Part shown: in pieces, positions 7,045 to 12,675 of the stretch
Position numbering within the stretch: position 1 is the first letter of the stretch
Layout of the letters: each line of letters opens with the position of its first letter
Origin: JBEKTY01 sp049515555
Lineage (GTDB): Bacteria > Planctomycetota > Planctomycetia > Pirellulales > Thermoguttaceae
Length of the DNA: 12,675 nucleotides
Assembly (NCBI GenBank): GCA_049515555.1
Contig: JBEKTY010000199.1
Location: forward strand, 1 to 12,675
Direction of reading: 5' to 3'
The notes under the pieces: generated by a model
What the model saw: the letters and a program-made list of their open reading frames with translations, nothing else
What the model was told of the DNA's origin: nothing
Databases searched by the model: none
Position numbers and translations under genes: made by a program

Positions 7045-7062
7045 AGCGGAAGGGGGAGGGGG

Positions 7063-7281
7063 GAAGGATGAAGGATGAATTCGGAGTCCGGAGGGCGGGA
7101 GAAGCCCAGCAGGAAGCTCACGACGCAGCCTTGAGGGCTCTTGCGCGATTCCGCCTTCCCCCTCTTCCCCCTCCGCCATCATCCTTCCGCCTTCCGCCTT
7201 CCGCCTTCATCCTTCCGTCTTCCGCCTTCCGCCTTCCGCCTTCATCCTTCCGCCTTCCGCCTTCCGCCTTCATCCTTCCGC
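7063..7281. repeat. Heptamer arrays in inverted orientation (GAAGGAT / CTTCCGC)
   Basis: The left part 7063-7104 has six units: GAAGGAT twice, then GAATTCG, GAGTCCG, GAGGGCG, GGAGAAG. The right part 7184-7281 has 14 exact-register units: ten CTTCCGC, three CTTCATC and one CTTCCGT. Three CTTCCGC plus one CTTCATC form a 28-bp unit repeated three times. The two parts have opposite purine/pyrimidine polarity and could pair partially. Nothing coding is seen from 6738 to 7383. Confidence 0.92.
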
Positions 7282-7300
7282 CATCCCTTCCGCCTTCTTC

Positions 7301-7329
7301 TTGCTTTTTATTGCTCCCAACGATATTCT
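7301..7329 (+). promoter_or_regulatory. Promoter candidate for the DUF1598-like gene
   Basis: TTGCTT (7301-7306), a 17-bp spacer and TATTCT (7324-7329), in the only AT-rich stretch of the gap and directly after the CTTCCGC array. Matches are 3/6 and 4/6. The start point would be near 7336, about 48 nt before the ATG. Confidence 0.35.
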
Positions 7330-7383
7330 AAAGTAATGTCCGGGGCAGGGGGCCAGGTACCTTACTGAGAAGGCAGGTGTAGT

Positions 7384-8853
7384 ATGCGAACCGCGCATTG
7401 CCGTTGGGCGCTGGAAGTATGTTGTCTGGGGGTCGCTCTGCTGTGGTTGGCCGTGGTCGTCGTGCCCCGCGGGCCGGCCTGGGGCCAGGCCGGGGCCGCT
7501 AACAATAACAACAATAACAACAACCCCGCCAACCCCAACGCCAACCCCAACGCCCTTAATAATGCGTTCATTGGCGGCGTCAATCCGTTCCTGATGCAGC
7601 GCCCCGTCGGCGGCGTTTCCATCAATGCCGACGGCCTGCTGGAAAACTCCGGCACCGATGTCTTGGGCCGGCTCAGCCAGTTGCGCAAACGAACCTTGCA
7701 GGGGCTGCCCGCCGATTTGCAGGAAGCGGTGCCCTTGCGGAAGATTTCGCTCCGCCGGATGGACGAGGCCGTGGCCGCCGCGGTGGCCGCCGGCAAGCCG
7801 GTGTCCAATGAGTTGGCCCTCTTGGGCGGCCTGCAACAGATCCGCTACGTGTTCGTCTATCCCGAGCAACACGACATCGTGCTGGTCGGTCCGGCGGAAG
7901 GTTGGAAAGTCGATGCCCGGGGCAATATCGTGGGCGCCACCACCGGCCGCCCGCTGATGCTCCTGGACGATCTGCTGGTAGCCTTGCGCAGTGCGGCGGG
8001 CCCCGGCCAGGCCGGCATCACCTGCTCGATCGACCCGACGAAGGAGGGCCTCCAGCAGTTACACTCCCGCCTGGCCACCATGCACACCATCGGCAACCCG
8101 GAGCGGACCGCCGCCGAGATCGAGCGGGCCCTGGGGCGGCAGGATATCAGCTTCACGGGCGTGCCCGCCAGCAGCCATTTCGCCGCCGTGCTCGTGGCGG
8201 CCGACTACCGCATGAAGCGCCTGGCCATGAACTTCGACAAGTCGCCCATTCGCGGCCTGCCCAGCTTCTTGAACATGATCAGCGGCGGCGGCCGCACCCC
8301 GCGCAACATCATGCCCCGCTGGTGGCTCGAGCCCAAGTACGAGTCGGTGCTTCGCGATCCGGCGGGCCTGGCCTGGGAATTGGGCCCGGCCAGCGTAAAG
8401 TGCCTTACCGAGGAGGGATTCCTGGCTGCCAACGGCAAACTCGAACAGGCCGCCGAGCCCAACCCGCTGGCCCAGAAATGGGCCGAGAACATGACCGAGC
8501 ACTACGCCGAGCTGGCCGTCGCCGAGCCGATCTTCGGCGAGCTGCGGAACTGCATGGAATTGGCGGTCGTGGGGGCCCTGGTGGCGCGGGAGCGGCTCAC
8601 CGAGCGGGCCGCCTGTAGCCTGCCCACCCTGCTGGCCGACTCGGCGGCCAAGACCCTGGAACTCGCGGTCCCCAAGCAGGTCGATAGCAAGGTGAGCATG
8701 CTGAAGCGCGGCCGGAATTGGATCATCAGCGCTTCGGGCGGCGTGGCCATCCGGTCGATGGAGATTGTCGGGCAGAGTCAGCCCAGCGCGGCCCCGGCGG
8801 CGGCCCGCAGCAAGGCCGTCCCCTCCGATTCGGCTAAGTGGTTCTGGAACTGA
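7384..8853 (+). CDS. Secreted DUF1598-like protein
   Basis: A 489-residue exported protein. Residues 1-36 look like a signal peptide (positive start, hydrophobic core CCLGVALLWLAVVVV, cleavage after PAWGQA). A low-complexity Asn/Pro stretch follows (eight Asn in a row at 40-47, then PANPNANPN). The conserved part starts about residue 117 (LRKISLRRM) and continues with YVFVYPEQHDIVLVGPAEGW (145-164), TTGRPLMLLDDLLVALR and ITCSIDPT. I recognise these from memory as DUF1598, a planctomycete family of unknown function. No catalytic motif is recognisable. AGGTG 4 nt before the ATG, with AAGG a little upstream, supports the start. The gene is convergent with the ketoacyl synthase, and their last 20 bp overlap. 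The repeated Asn is encoded by alternating AAC/AAT codons, so slippage in that run would be constrained but possible. Confidence 0.85.
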   Translation: MRTAHCRWALEVCCLGVALLWLAVVVVPRGPAWGQAGAANNNNNNNNPANPNANPNALNNAFIGGVNPFLMQRPVGGVSINADGLLENSGTDVLGRLSQLRKRTLQGLPADLQEAVPLRKISLRRMDEAVAAAVAAGKPVSNELALLGGLQQIRYVFVYPEQHDIVLVGPAEGWKVDARGNIVGATTGRPLMLLDDLLVALRSAAGPGQAGITCSIDPTKEGLQQLHSRLATMHTIGNPERTAAEIERALGRQDISFTGVPASSHFAAVLVAADYRMKRLAMNFDKSPIRGLPSFLNMISGGGRTPRNIMPRWWLEPKYESVLRDPAGLAWELGPASVKCLTEEGFLAANGKLEQAAEPNPLAQKWAENMTEHYAELAVAEPIFGELRNCMELAVVGALVARERLTERAACSLPTLLADSAAKTLELAVPKQVDSKVSMLKRGRNWIISASGGVAIRSMEIVGQSQPSAAPAAARSKAVPSDSAKWFWN

Positions 8854-10057
8854 ACGGCGAGCGGAGATGTCTCCCCTCTCCCTTTGGCAGAAGGGCTGGG
8901 GGTGAGGAGGCCTGAGAAGCCACTCGGCCCTCGCCCTGCCCTCTCCCGGAAGGAGAGGGGACGTTCTTCCCGCCCGCCTCGATCCGCGTCTGAGCGGCGC
9001 CCCGGCCGGCCGGCTCCTCTTTGGCCGCCGGCTTTTCCGACGCCTGACCCCGTGGCTGCCAGACCTCCGTCCATCCGCAGCCCGCCCACGATAACCCCAC
9101 GCCGAAGCCGATCAGCAGCGTCTGCACCCCGGGCCGCAACCGCCCGCCGGCGCGCAAGTCCTGTATCAACAGCGGCAGCGTCGAGGAGACCGTGTTGCCG
9201 TACTGCTCCAGCGCCAGGGGCGCCTGCTCCGGACTAAGATTGAGCCGCGCCCGCAAGTGCTCGAGCATGAAACCCGTTGCCTGGTGCATCAGGTATAGGG
9301 CCACGTCCTCCCGCGTCCACCCGGCGGCGGCCAGGATGCGGTCGATCATCGGCGGGACCACCTCGAGGGTGAACTTGACGATTTCCGGGCCGTCCATGAT
9401 CATCCGGCTGGGCCAGCGCTTCCGCTTGCGGGGTTGCAGGGCGGCCTCGGCGGGCCGGGCCCCGCCGTCGGTCACCATCAGCGCGTCGGCCCCGCGGCCG
9501 TCGGTGCCGAACACGAATGCGCCCAGCGACGGCTCCGCCGCCGCCTCGACCAGCGTGGCCGCCGCCCCGTCGCCGAAAATCGTGCGCAGGCTGCGGTCCG
9601 TCGGATGGATGTACTTCGAGTACGTCTCGGCGGTGATGAAGAGGACGCGGCGGGCGGCCCCGCTGCGGATCAGACCCTCAGCCAGCGCCAAACCGTAGAC
9701 GAACCCCGAACAACCCAAATTGAAGTCCAGCGCCCCGACCGAAGTGGCCAGCCCCAAACGCTCCTGCATCAGGCAGGCGGTCGTCGGCAGGGGATAATCG
9801 GGCGTCTGCGTGCAGAACAGCAGGAAGTCGATCGAGCGGCGGTCGATCTGGTGCTCGCGGAACAGCTTTTCGGCCGCGGCCACGCCCAGGTCCGACGCGC
9901 ACTCGCCCGCCGCCGCGATGTGCCGGGCGCGGATGCCCGTCTTCTTGTAGATCAACTCCATGTCCCACTTGGGGAACTGGGCCTTGAGCTGGTCGTTGTC
10001 TTCGATTGCCTCGGGCAGATGGGTGGCGATCGGTCCGATCGAGGCGAATTGCTGCAT
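8834..10057 (-). CDS. 3-oxoacyl-ACP synthase III family protein (FabH-like) with repeat-derived C-terminal tail
   Basis: A thiolase-fold condensing enzyme that would join an acyl primer to malonyl-ACP. The Cys-His-Asn triad is present: C116 (NLGCSG), H258 (LMHQAT) and N288 (QYGNTVSS); GDGAAA and the FGVGLSWAG glycine-rich end also fit. The family usually ends about residue 330-340, here at GWTEVWQPRG (328-337). A further ~70 residues follow (338-407). The part from about 365 on (NVPSPSGRGQGEGR, LPKGEGRHLRSPF) is simply the translated palindromic repeat at 8870-8963, so it is not conserved enzyme. The start is ATG 10057, with GAGGA 7 nt upstream; an in-frame TTG at 10084 would add nine residues and is less likely. 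The gene stands alone, so it may serve fatty-acid, lipid or secondary metabolism; this cannot be told. The 3' end overlaps the convergent gene by 20 bp. Confidence 0.9.
   Translation of the reverse strand: MQQFASIGPIATHLPEAIEDNDQLKAQFPKWDMELIYKKTGIRARHIAAAGECASDLGVAAAEKLFREHQIDRRSIDFLLFCTQTPDYPLPTTACLMQERLGLATSVGALDFNLGCSGFVYGLALAEGLIRSGAARRVLFITAETYSKYIHPTDRSLRTIFGDGAAATLVEAAAEPSLGAFVFGTDGRGADALMVTDGGARPAEAALQPRKRKRWPSRMIMDGPEIVKFTLEVVPPMIDRILAAAGWTREDVALYLMHQATGFMLEHLRARLNLSPEQAPLALEQYGNTVSSTLPLLIQDLRAGGRLRPGVQTLLIGFGVGLSWAGCGWTEVWQPRGQASEKPAAKEEPAGRGAAQTRIEAGGKNVPSPSGRGQGEGRVASQASSPPALLPKGEGRHLRSPFSSRTT
8870..8963. repeat. Palindromic CCTCTCCC...GGGAGAGG element, second copy
   Basis: The left arm (8870-8909, CCCCTCTCCCTTTGGCAGAA then GGGGGTGAGG) is an imperfect reverse complement of the right arm (8930-8963, CCCTCTCCCGGAAGGAGAGG). 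It is related to the core of the 2508-2788 palindrome (2600-2726) but lacks the heptamer ends. It lies between convergent genes and is translated as part of the FabH-like gene. Confidence 0.8.
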
Positions 10058-10151
10058 GGCCGCTTCCTCAGCTCGGCTGGACAATGGCCCACCGCCGCAG
10101 GGGACGTACTCCCCCGGCCGCCGCCGGTCGTCGCAACCGCATCAGGGCAGC

Positions 10152-10180
10152 AAGCTACCACACGCGGCGCGCAACGTCAA
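10152..10180 (-). promoter_or_regulatory. Promoter candidate for the FabH-like gene
   Basis: On the minus strand, TTGACG (10180-10175), a 17-bp spacer and TAGCTT (10157-10152). Matches are 5/6 and 3/6. The start point near 10145 gives a leader of about 88 nt to ATG 10057. Confidence 0.45.
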
Positions 10181-10213
10181 CCACAATTCCCCAGCGGTGG
10201 GGATACGGGGAAA

Positions 10214-10241
10214 GCGGAAGGATGAAGGTGGAAGGCGGAAG
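10214..10241. repeat. Heptamer repeat, 4 units (GCGGAAG/GATGAAG)
   Basis: Units GCGGAAG, GATGAAG, GTGGAAG, GCGGAAG, in all 28 bp. This is the reverse complement of the CTTCCGC/CTTCATC family at 7184-7281 and the same length as its higher-order unit. Confidence 0.75.
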
Positions 10242-10251
10242 GCAAGAACAG

Positions 10252-10272
10252 CCGGCGGCTAACAGCCGCCGG
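10252..10272. repeat. Perfect hairpin CCGGCGGCT-AAC-AGCCGCCGG
   Basis: A 9-bp perfect stem with a 3-nt loop. No T-run follows on either strand, and neither flanking gene ends here (the neighbours are divergent), so it is a REP-like palindrome rather than a terminator. Confidence 0.75.
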
Positions 10273-10304
10273 AGAGCGGGGTGCCCGAGACGCAAACTGC
10301 GTCG

Positions 10305-10374
10305 GTTTTCAGTTGTCGCCGTCTGGCCTGCTGGACTCTGAAAACTGAACACTGAAAACTTCACCCGTTTTCAG
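10305..10374. repeat. Heptamer repeat CTGAAAA with inverted copies
   Basis: Three heptamers CTGAAAA, CTGAACA, CTGAAAA (10338-10358) lie between two inverted copies GTTTTCAG (10306-10313 and 10367-10374). A further heptamer family, again with inverted arms. The gap 10085-10514 otherwise holds only the promoter candidates and hairpin listed. Confidence 0.7.
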
Positions 10375-10392
10375 CTTCTCGGGCCGGGGCGA

Positions 10393-10421
10393 TTGACACG
10401 CTCCCGTCGGGCAACAACACT
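10393..10421 (+). promoter_or_regulatory. Promoter candidate with consensus -35 for the 10515 gene
   Basis: A perfect TTGACA (10393-10398) and, after 17 bp, AACACT (10416-10421), which matches only 3/6 of a -10. A leader of about 87 nt would end in the strong ribosome site AAGGAGGTG (10500-10508). Confidence 0.35.
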
Positions 10422-10514
10422 GAGTTTCGTCAGGCCGCCGCTGTGGGCTCCCAGTGGCCGCGACAAAGGCCAGGACCACCCTGAATCGGAGCACATCTGA
10501 AGGAGGTGCAGATC

Positions 10515-11384
10515 ATGAATAGAAACCTACGCACCGGTCTGTCGTCCGTGATGAAGCGATCGCTTCCGGGGCTGGGGGGCATGTTCGTCGTTGTGTTGGC
10601 GCTCGGGGCGGATATTTTCGCGGCGACCCCCGTTGATATCTATCAAGACATGCAAAGCGGCACGAGCGGCGAAGTGCTTACGCCCGCCATTATGAATGCC
10701 TCCAGCCACGGCGGAAAATCGACGTGGAGCCTCAGCGGCCGGATGTGGCTTTCGACCAACAATCCAAGCAATTTGCCGGGGCCCGTGATTGTCAACGGGG
10801 TAACCTATCCCGGCACGGGCGGCGCCCGCAGTTGGATGTTCAATGACAATAACGCCAAAAACTTCGCCGCTTGTACTCTCACCGGTTCTTATGCCAACAT
10901 AACGGTTGCCTGCTACTACACCCCGGGCGTGACGATACCGTTTGCGAACCAATTCGACACGATAATAATGTCGGGCAACCGGGGGTTCGCAGTCCTTCAG
11001 ACGAGGAATGACGATCGGAAGGGTCCCTATCTTCGCGCCCATAGCTGTACCGCCGGCTGGGTCACGACTTTCAGTCCTGCCCAGATAAAGATCGTGCCCG
11101 GCAAGACGTACTGGGTGAACCTGCACTTCGACGGCACCGCGGGGAAGACCTCCGTGGCCGCTTTCGATCCTGCTAATGCGTTTGCCCAAGTGGGCGATAC
11201 GGTAATCGCCGAATCAACGCCGAACTCGACGATGGCTTATAGGATTCAATTTGGTCGAGGTGATAATCACGGCAATAATCCCACCGCCAAATCACAAAGC
11301 TGCCTCGGCCATATCCTGGTCGACTATAGTCACGGGGCCTTCCCGCTCATTCCACGTTGCCCATGGTACAATTCGGCGCGGTGA
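10515..11384 (+). CDS. Secreted protein of unknown function
   Basis: A 289-residue protein. A signal peptide is clear: basic start (MNRNLRTG, MKR), hydrophobic stretch GGMFVVVLALGADIFA, cleavage near A36/A37. The mature part is rich in Ser, Thr, Asn and Gly, and reads like an extracellular beta-sandwich (for example ITVACYYTPG, YWVNLHFDGTAGKTSVAAFD), perhaps concanavalin-A/laminin-G-like; this is impression, not a motif match. No transmembrane anchor or PEP-CTERM-like tail is seen. The last ~10 residues (RCPWYNSAR) after HILVDYSHGAFPLIP look unlike the rest, so the natural end may have been altered by a frameshift. ATG 10515 lies 8 nt after a near-perfect GGAGG; a GTG at 10506 inside that site is rejected. 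By eye its GC is lower and its codon use less biased than its neighbours, which may reflect gene transfer. Confidence 0.8.
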   Translation: MNRNLRTGLSSVMKRSLPGLGGMFVVVLALGADIFAATPVDIYQDMQSGTSGEVLTPAIMNASSHGGKSTWSLSGRMWLSTNNPSNLPGPVIVNGVTYPGTGGARSWMFNDNNAKNFAACTLTGSYANITVACYYTPGVTIPFANQFDTIIMSGNRGFAVLQTRNDDRKGPYLRAHSCTAGWVTTFSPAQIKIVPGKTYWVNLHFDGTAGKTSVAAFDPANAFAQVGDTVIAESTPNSTMAYRIQFGRGDNHGNNPTAKSQSCLGHILVDYSHGAFPLIPRCPWYNSAR

Positions 11385-11456
11385 AACGGTTCGCACAACG
11401 CACAAGTCCCAATTCTCATCCGGCCAGAACGGGACTGCCCTTTCGGCCGCGGGCCG

Positions 11457-11520
11457 CCTCTCCGTGTCTCCGCGTCCCCGCGTCTCTGTGTCTCCGCGCC
11501 TCCGCGTCCCCGCGTCTCCG
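11457..11520. repeat. Octamer array TGTCTCCG/CGTCCCCG, 8 units
   Basis: Eight consecutive 8-bp units: CCTCTCCG, TGTCTCCG, CGTCCCCG, CGTCTCTG, TGTCTCCG, CGCCTCCG, CGTCCCCG, CGTCTCCG. This is the reverse complement of the family in the 4563-4602 arm, almost 7 kb away. It fills the gap between the secreted protein gene and the next promoter. Confidence 0.9.
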
Positions 11521-11551
11521 TGCCCGGACTGTCCCTTCGGCCGGGGTCGCC

Positions 11552-11580
11552 TTCCCAAGGCCGGGCCATCGGCCTATACT
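11552..11580 (+). promoter_or_regulatory. Promoter candidate for the 11622 gene
   Basis: TTCCCA (11552-11557), a 17-bp spacer and TATACT (11575-11580). Matches are 4/6 and 5/6. The start point near 11587 gives a 35-nt leader. It lies directly after the octamer array. Confidence 0.45.
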
Positions 11581-11621
11581 ACAGTGCCTATACGTTTACA
11601 GACAAACTGAGAGAGATCGGA

Positions 11622-12675
11622 ATGACGGACCGCGAGAAATCGGATCATTGGGGCGAGCTGGCCAGTGCCTTGGGGGCCGAGCCGCCTGCGGAAGAAACAA
11701 AGCGGCCGGGGCCTGAACCGGCTTCGGCTGAGCCGGCCGAGGTAGCCGAGCCGGCCGGGGCGCTCGGGTCGGCCGAGATGGGCGAGCCGGTCGAGTTGGC
11801 CGGGCCGCCCGAGTCGGTCCCGGAGCCCGCCGGGTGGTCGCAACCCTCGGAGGTGATTCCGGCGGCGGTTTCCTCGCCGGCGGCGCCGCATCGGCCGGCG
11901 CCGGCCTCGAATTGGGAAGGCTTGGCCGCCGAGTTGGGGATTGCCCCGAGCGTACCGCCTCTCCCGCCTCCTCGGCCCGCGGGGGTCGCTGCGCCCGCCC
12001 GACAGACCGCCGCCGACAGACCGGCGTCCGCCCGGCGACCGGCGGCCCAGCGACCGGCCGCCCAAAGGCCATCCTTCGGCGAAGGGCTCATCGAGCCGCC
12101 GCCGGTCCCCGAGCCGCCCGCCCGGCAGCCGCTCGCTCAAGAGCCGCCTGCCCGGCAGCCGTTTGCCCCACAGCCGCCCGCCCGGCAACAGTTTGCCCCA
12201 CAGCCGCCTGCCCGGCGAGCGGCGGCCCAGCGGCCCGCCGGCCAAAGGCCATCCTTCGGCGAAGGGCTCATCGAGCAGCCGCCAGCCCCCGAGCCGCCCG
12301 CCCGAGAGCCGCCTGCCCGGCAGCCTGCATCGCCCCCCGCACGCGCGCCATCCTTCGGCGCGGGGCCAACCGAACCCCTAAATCCCCAAATCCCCAAATC
12401 CCCAAATCCCGATTTAGAGCCGCTCGCCCAGCAGCCGCCACCGCCGCCCGCCCGCACGCCATCCTTCGGCGCGGGGCCAACCGAACCCCTATATCCCCAA
12501 ATCCCCAAATCCCCAAATCCCGATTTAGAGCCGCTGGCCGAGGAACCGCTTACCGAGCAACCGGGCGAGATCGTCGAGGTCCTGAGCGAGGCGGCCGATA
12601 GTTTCTCTTTCTCCGACGCGGAAGAGGAAGAAGCGACCATGACCGCCGAGCCGGCCCGTGCGGGCTCGCCGGCCG
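11622..12675 (+). CDS. Pro/Ala-rich repetitive disordered protein (3' end outside window)
   Basis: An open frame runs from ATG 11622 through at least 351 residues to the window edge without a stop. No fold is recognised in what is visible. Two related short motifs occur: WGELASALG (10-18) and WEGLAAELG (98-106). Residues 20-96 are Glu/Pro/Ala rich. From about 140 on the chain is built of repeats: RPSFGEGLIE (149-158 and 209-218), PSFGAGPTEPL (243-253 and 280-290), PPARQP-type units, and twice PQIPKSPNPDLEPLA (255-269; 292-306). The visible end is acidic (DAEEEEA). No signal peptide or membrane segment is seen. The start is supported by the promoter at 11552 and a weak GAGAGA ribosome site. 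Such a chain suggests a linker or scaffold ahead of a domain beyond the window; that is inference. Long open frames on the other strands here are shadows of the GC-rich repeats. Confidence 0.75.
   Translation, partial: MTDREKSDHWGELASALGAEPPAEETKRPGPEPASAEPAEVAEPAGALGSAEMGEPVELAGPPESVPEPAGWSQPSEVIPAAVSSPAAPHRPAPASNWEGLAAELGIAPSVPPLPPPRPAGVAAPARQTAADRPASARRPAAQRPAAQRPSFGEGLIEPPPVPEPPARQPLAQEPPARQPFAPQPPARQQFAPQPPARRAAAQRPAGQRPSFGEGLIEQPPAPEPPAREPPARQPASPPARAPSFGAGPTEPLNPQIPKSPNPDLEPLAQQPPPPPARTPSFGAGPTEPLYPQIPKSPNPDLEPLAEEPLTEQPGEIVEVLSEAADSFSFSDAEEEEATMTAEPARAGSPA
12063..12275. repeat. 180-bp-spaced duplicated coding module
   Basis: 33 identical bases occur at 12063-12095 and 12243-12275, exactly 180 bp (60 codons) apart, encoding QRPSFGEGLIE in both. 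The downstream PEPPAR codons are also near-identical, so a whole module appears duplicated in frame. Confidence 0.9.
12348..12535. repeat. 111-bp-spaced coding duplication containing AAATCCCC octamers
   Basis: Two near-identical copies of about 77 bp (12348-12424, 12459-12535) lie 111 bp (37 codons) apart. Each contains three to four CCCCAAAT octamers ending in CCCGATTTAG, flanked by PSFGAGPTEPL and DLEPLA codons. The octamers resemble the intergenic arrays in kind but lie in frame within the 11622 gene. Confidence 0.9.

Noticed and set aside
7184..7281. CRISPR-like array
   Set aside because: Units are 7 bp and contiguous, with no spacers of unique sequence; no cas gene is present.
10252..10272. 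Rho-independent terminator
   Set aside because: The stem is perfect but no T-run follows on either strand and the flanking genes are divergent here.
11251..11610. 119-codon frame through the secreted gene end and the octamer array
   Set aside because: Its second half is merely the translated octamer repeat (SVSPRPRVSVSPR), and its first half lies in another frame of the 10515 gene.

Overview
The window looks like a piece of a GC-rich Planctomycetota chromosome, probably of the Pirellulales type. The basis is recall and style, not a database search: a secreted DUF1598-like protein (a family I know only from planctomycetes), an FHA-GAF sigma-54 activator, a Hanks-type Ser/Thr kinase with unusual motifs, mostly single-gene transcription units on alternating strands, and intergenic spaces packed with simple repeats and large palindromes.

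Layout. 1-112 is a perfect 7-bp tandem array (16 copies of AACGCTG) that ends 7 bp before a D-2-hydroxyacid dehydrogenase gene (120-1109, +). A spacer with a promoter leads to a soluble Ser/Thr protein kinase (1401-2513, +). A ~280-bp palindrome separates the kinase from a convergent Gfo/Idh/MocA oxidoreductase (2778-3794, -). A small exported thioredoxin-fold protein follows (4085-4561, +). An octamer inverted repeat separates it from the convergent FHA-GAF-AAA-Fis sigma-54-dependent regulator (4716-6737, -). The 646-bp gap 6738-7383 holds no gene I can support, only heptamer palindromes, a GC hairpin and a possible promoter. Then come the DUF1598-like secreted protein (7384-8853, +), a convergent and overlapping ketoacyl-ACP synthase III (8834-10057, -), a repeat-rich gap, a secreted protein of unknown function with lower GC (10515-11384, +), an octamer array, and the start of a long Pro/Ala-rich disordered protein that runs off the window (11622-12675, +).

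The genes do not form an obvious pathway or operon. The kinase and the FHA-domain regulator could in principle belong to one phospho-signalling scheme, because FHA domains bind phosphothreonine, but they are not adjacent and this is only inference.

The strongest unexplained signal is the intergenic DNA. At least ten places hold degenerate 7- or 8-bp repeats of several unrelated consensus sequences. Many are arranged as inverted arms and some have a 28-bp (4 x 7) higher-order unit. They sit in all three convergent gene gaps and often abut start or stop codons. In one case the stop codons of both flanking genes lie inside the element. In another the element is translated as a foreign C-terminal tail. 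In a third, similar octamers occur in frame inside a coding sequence.
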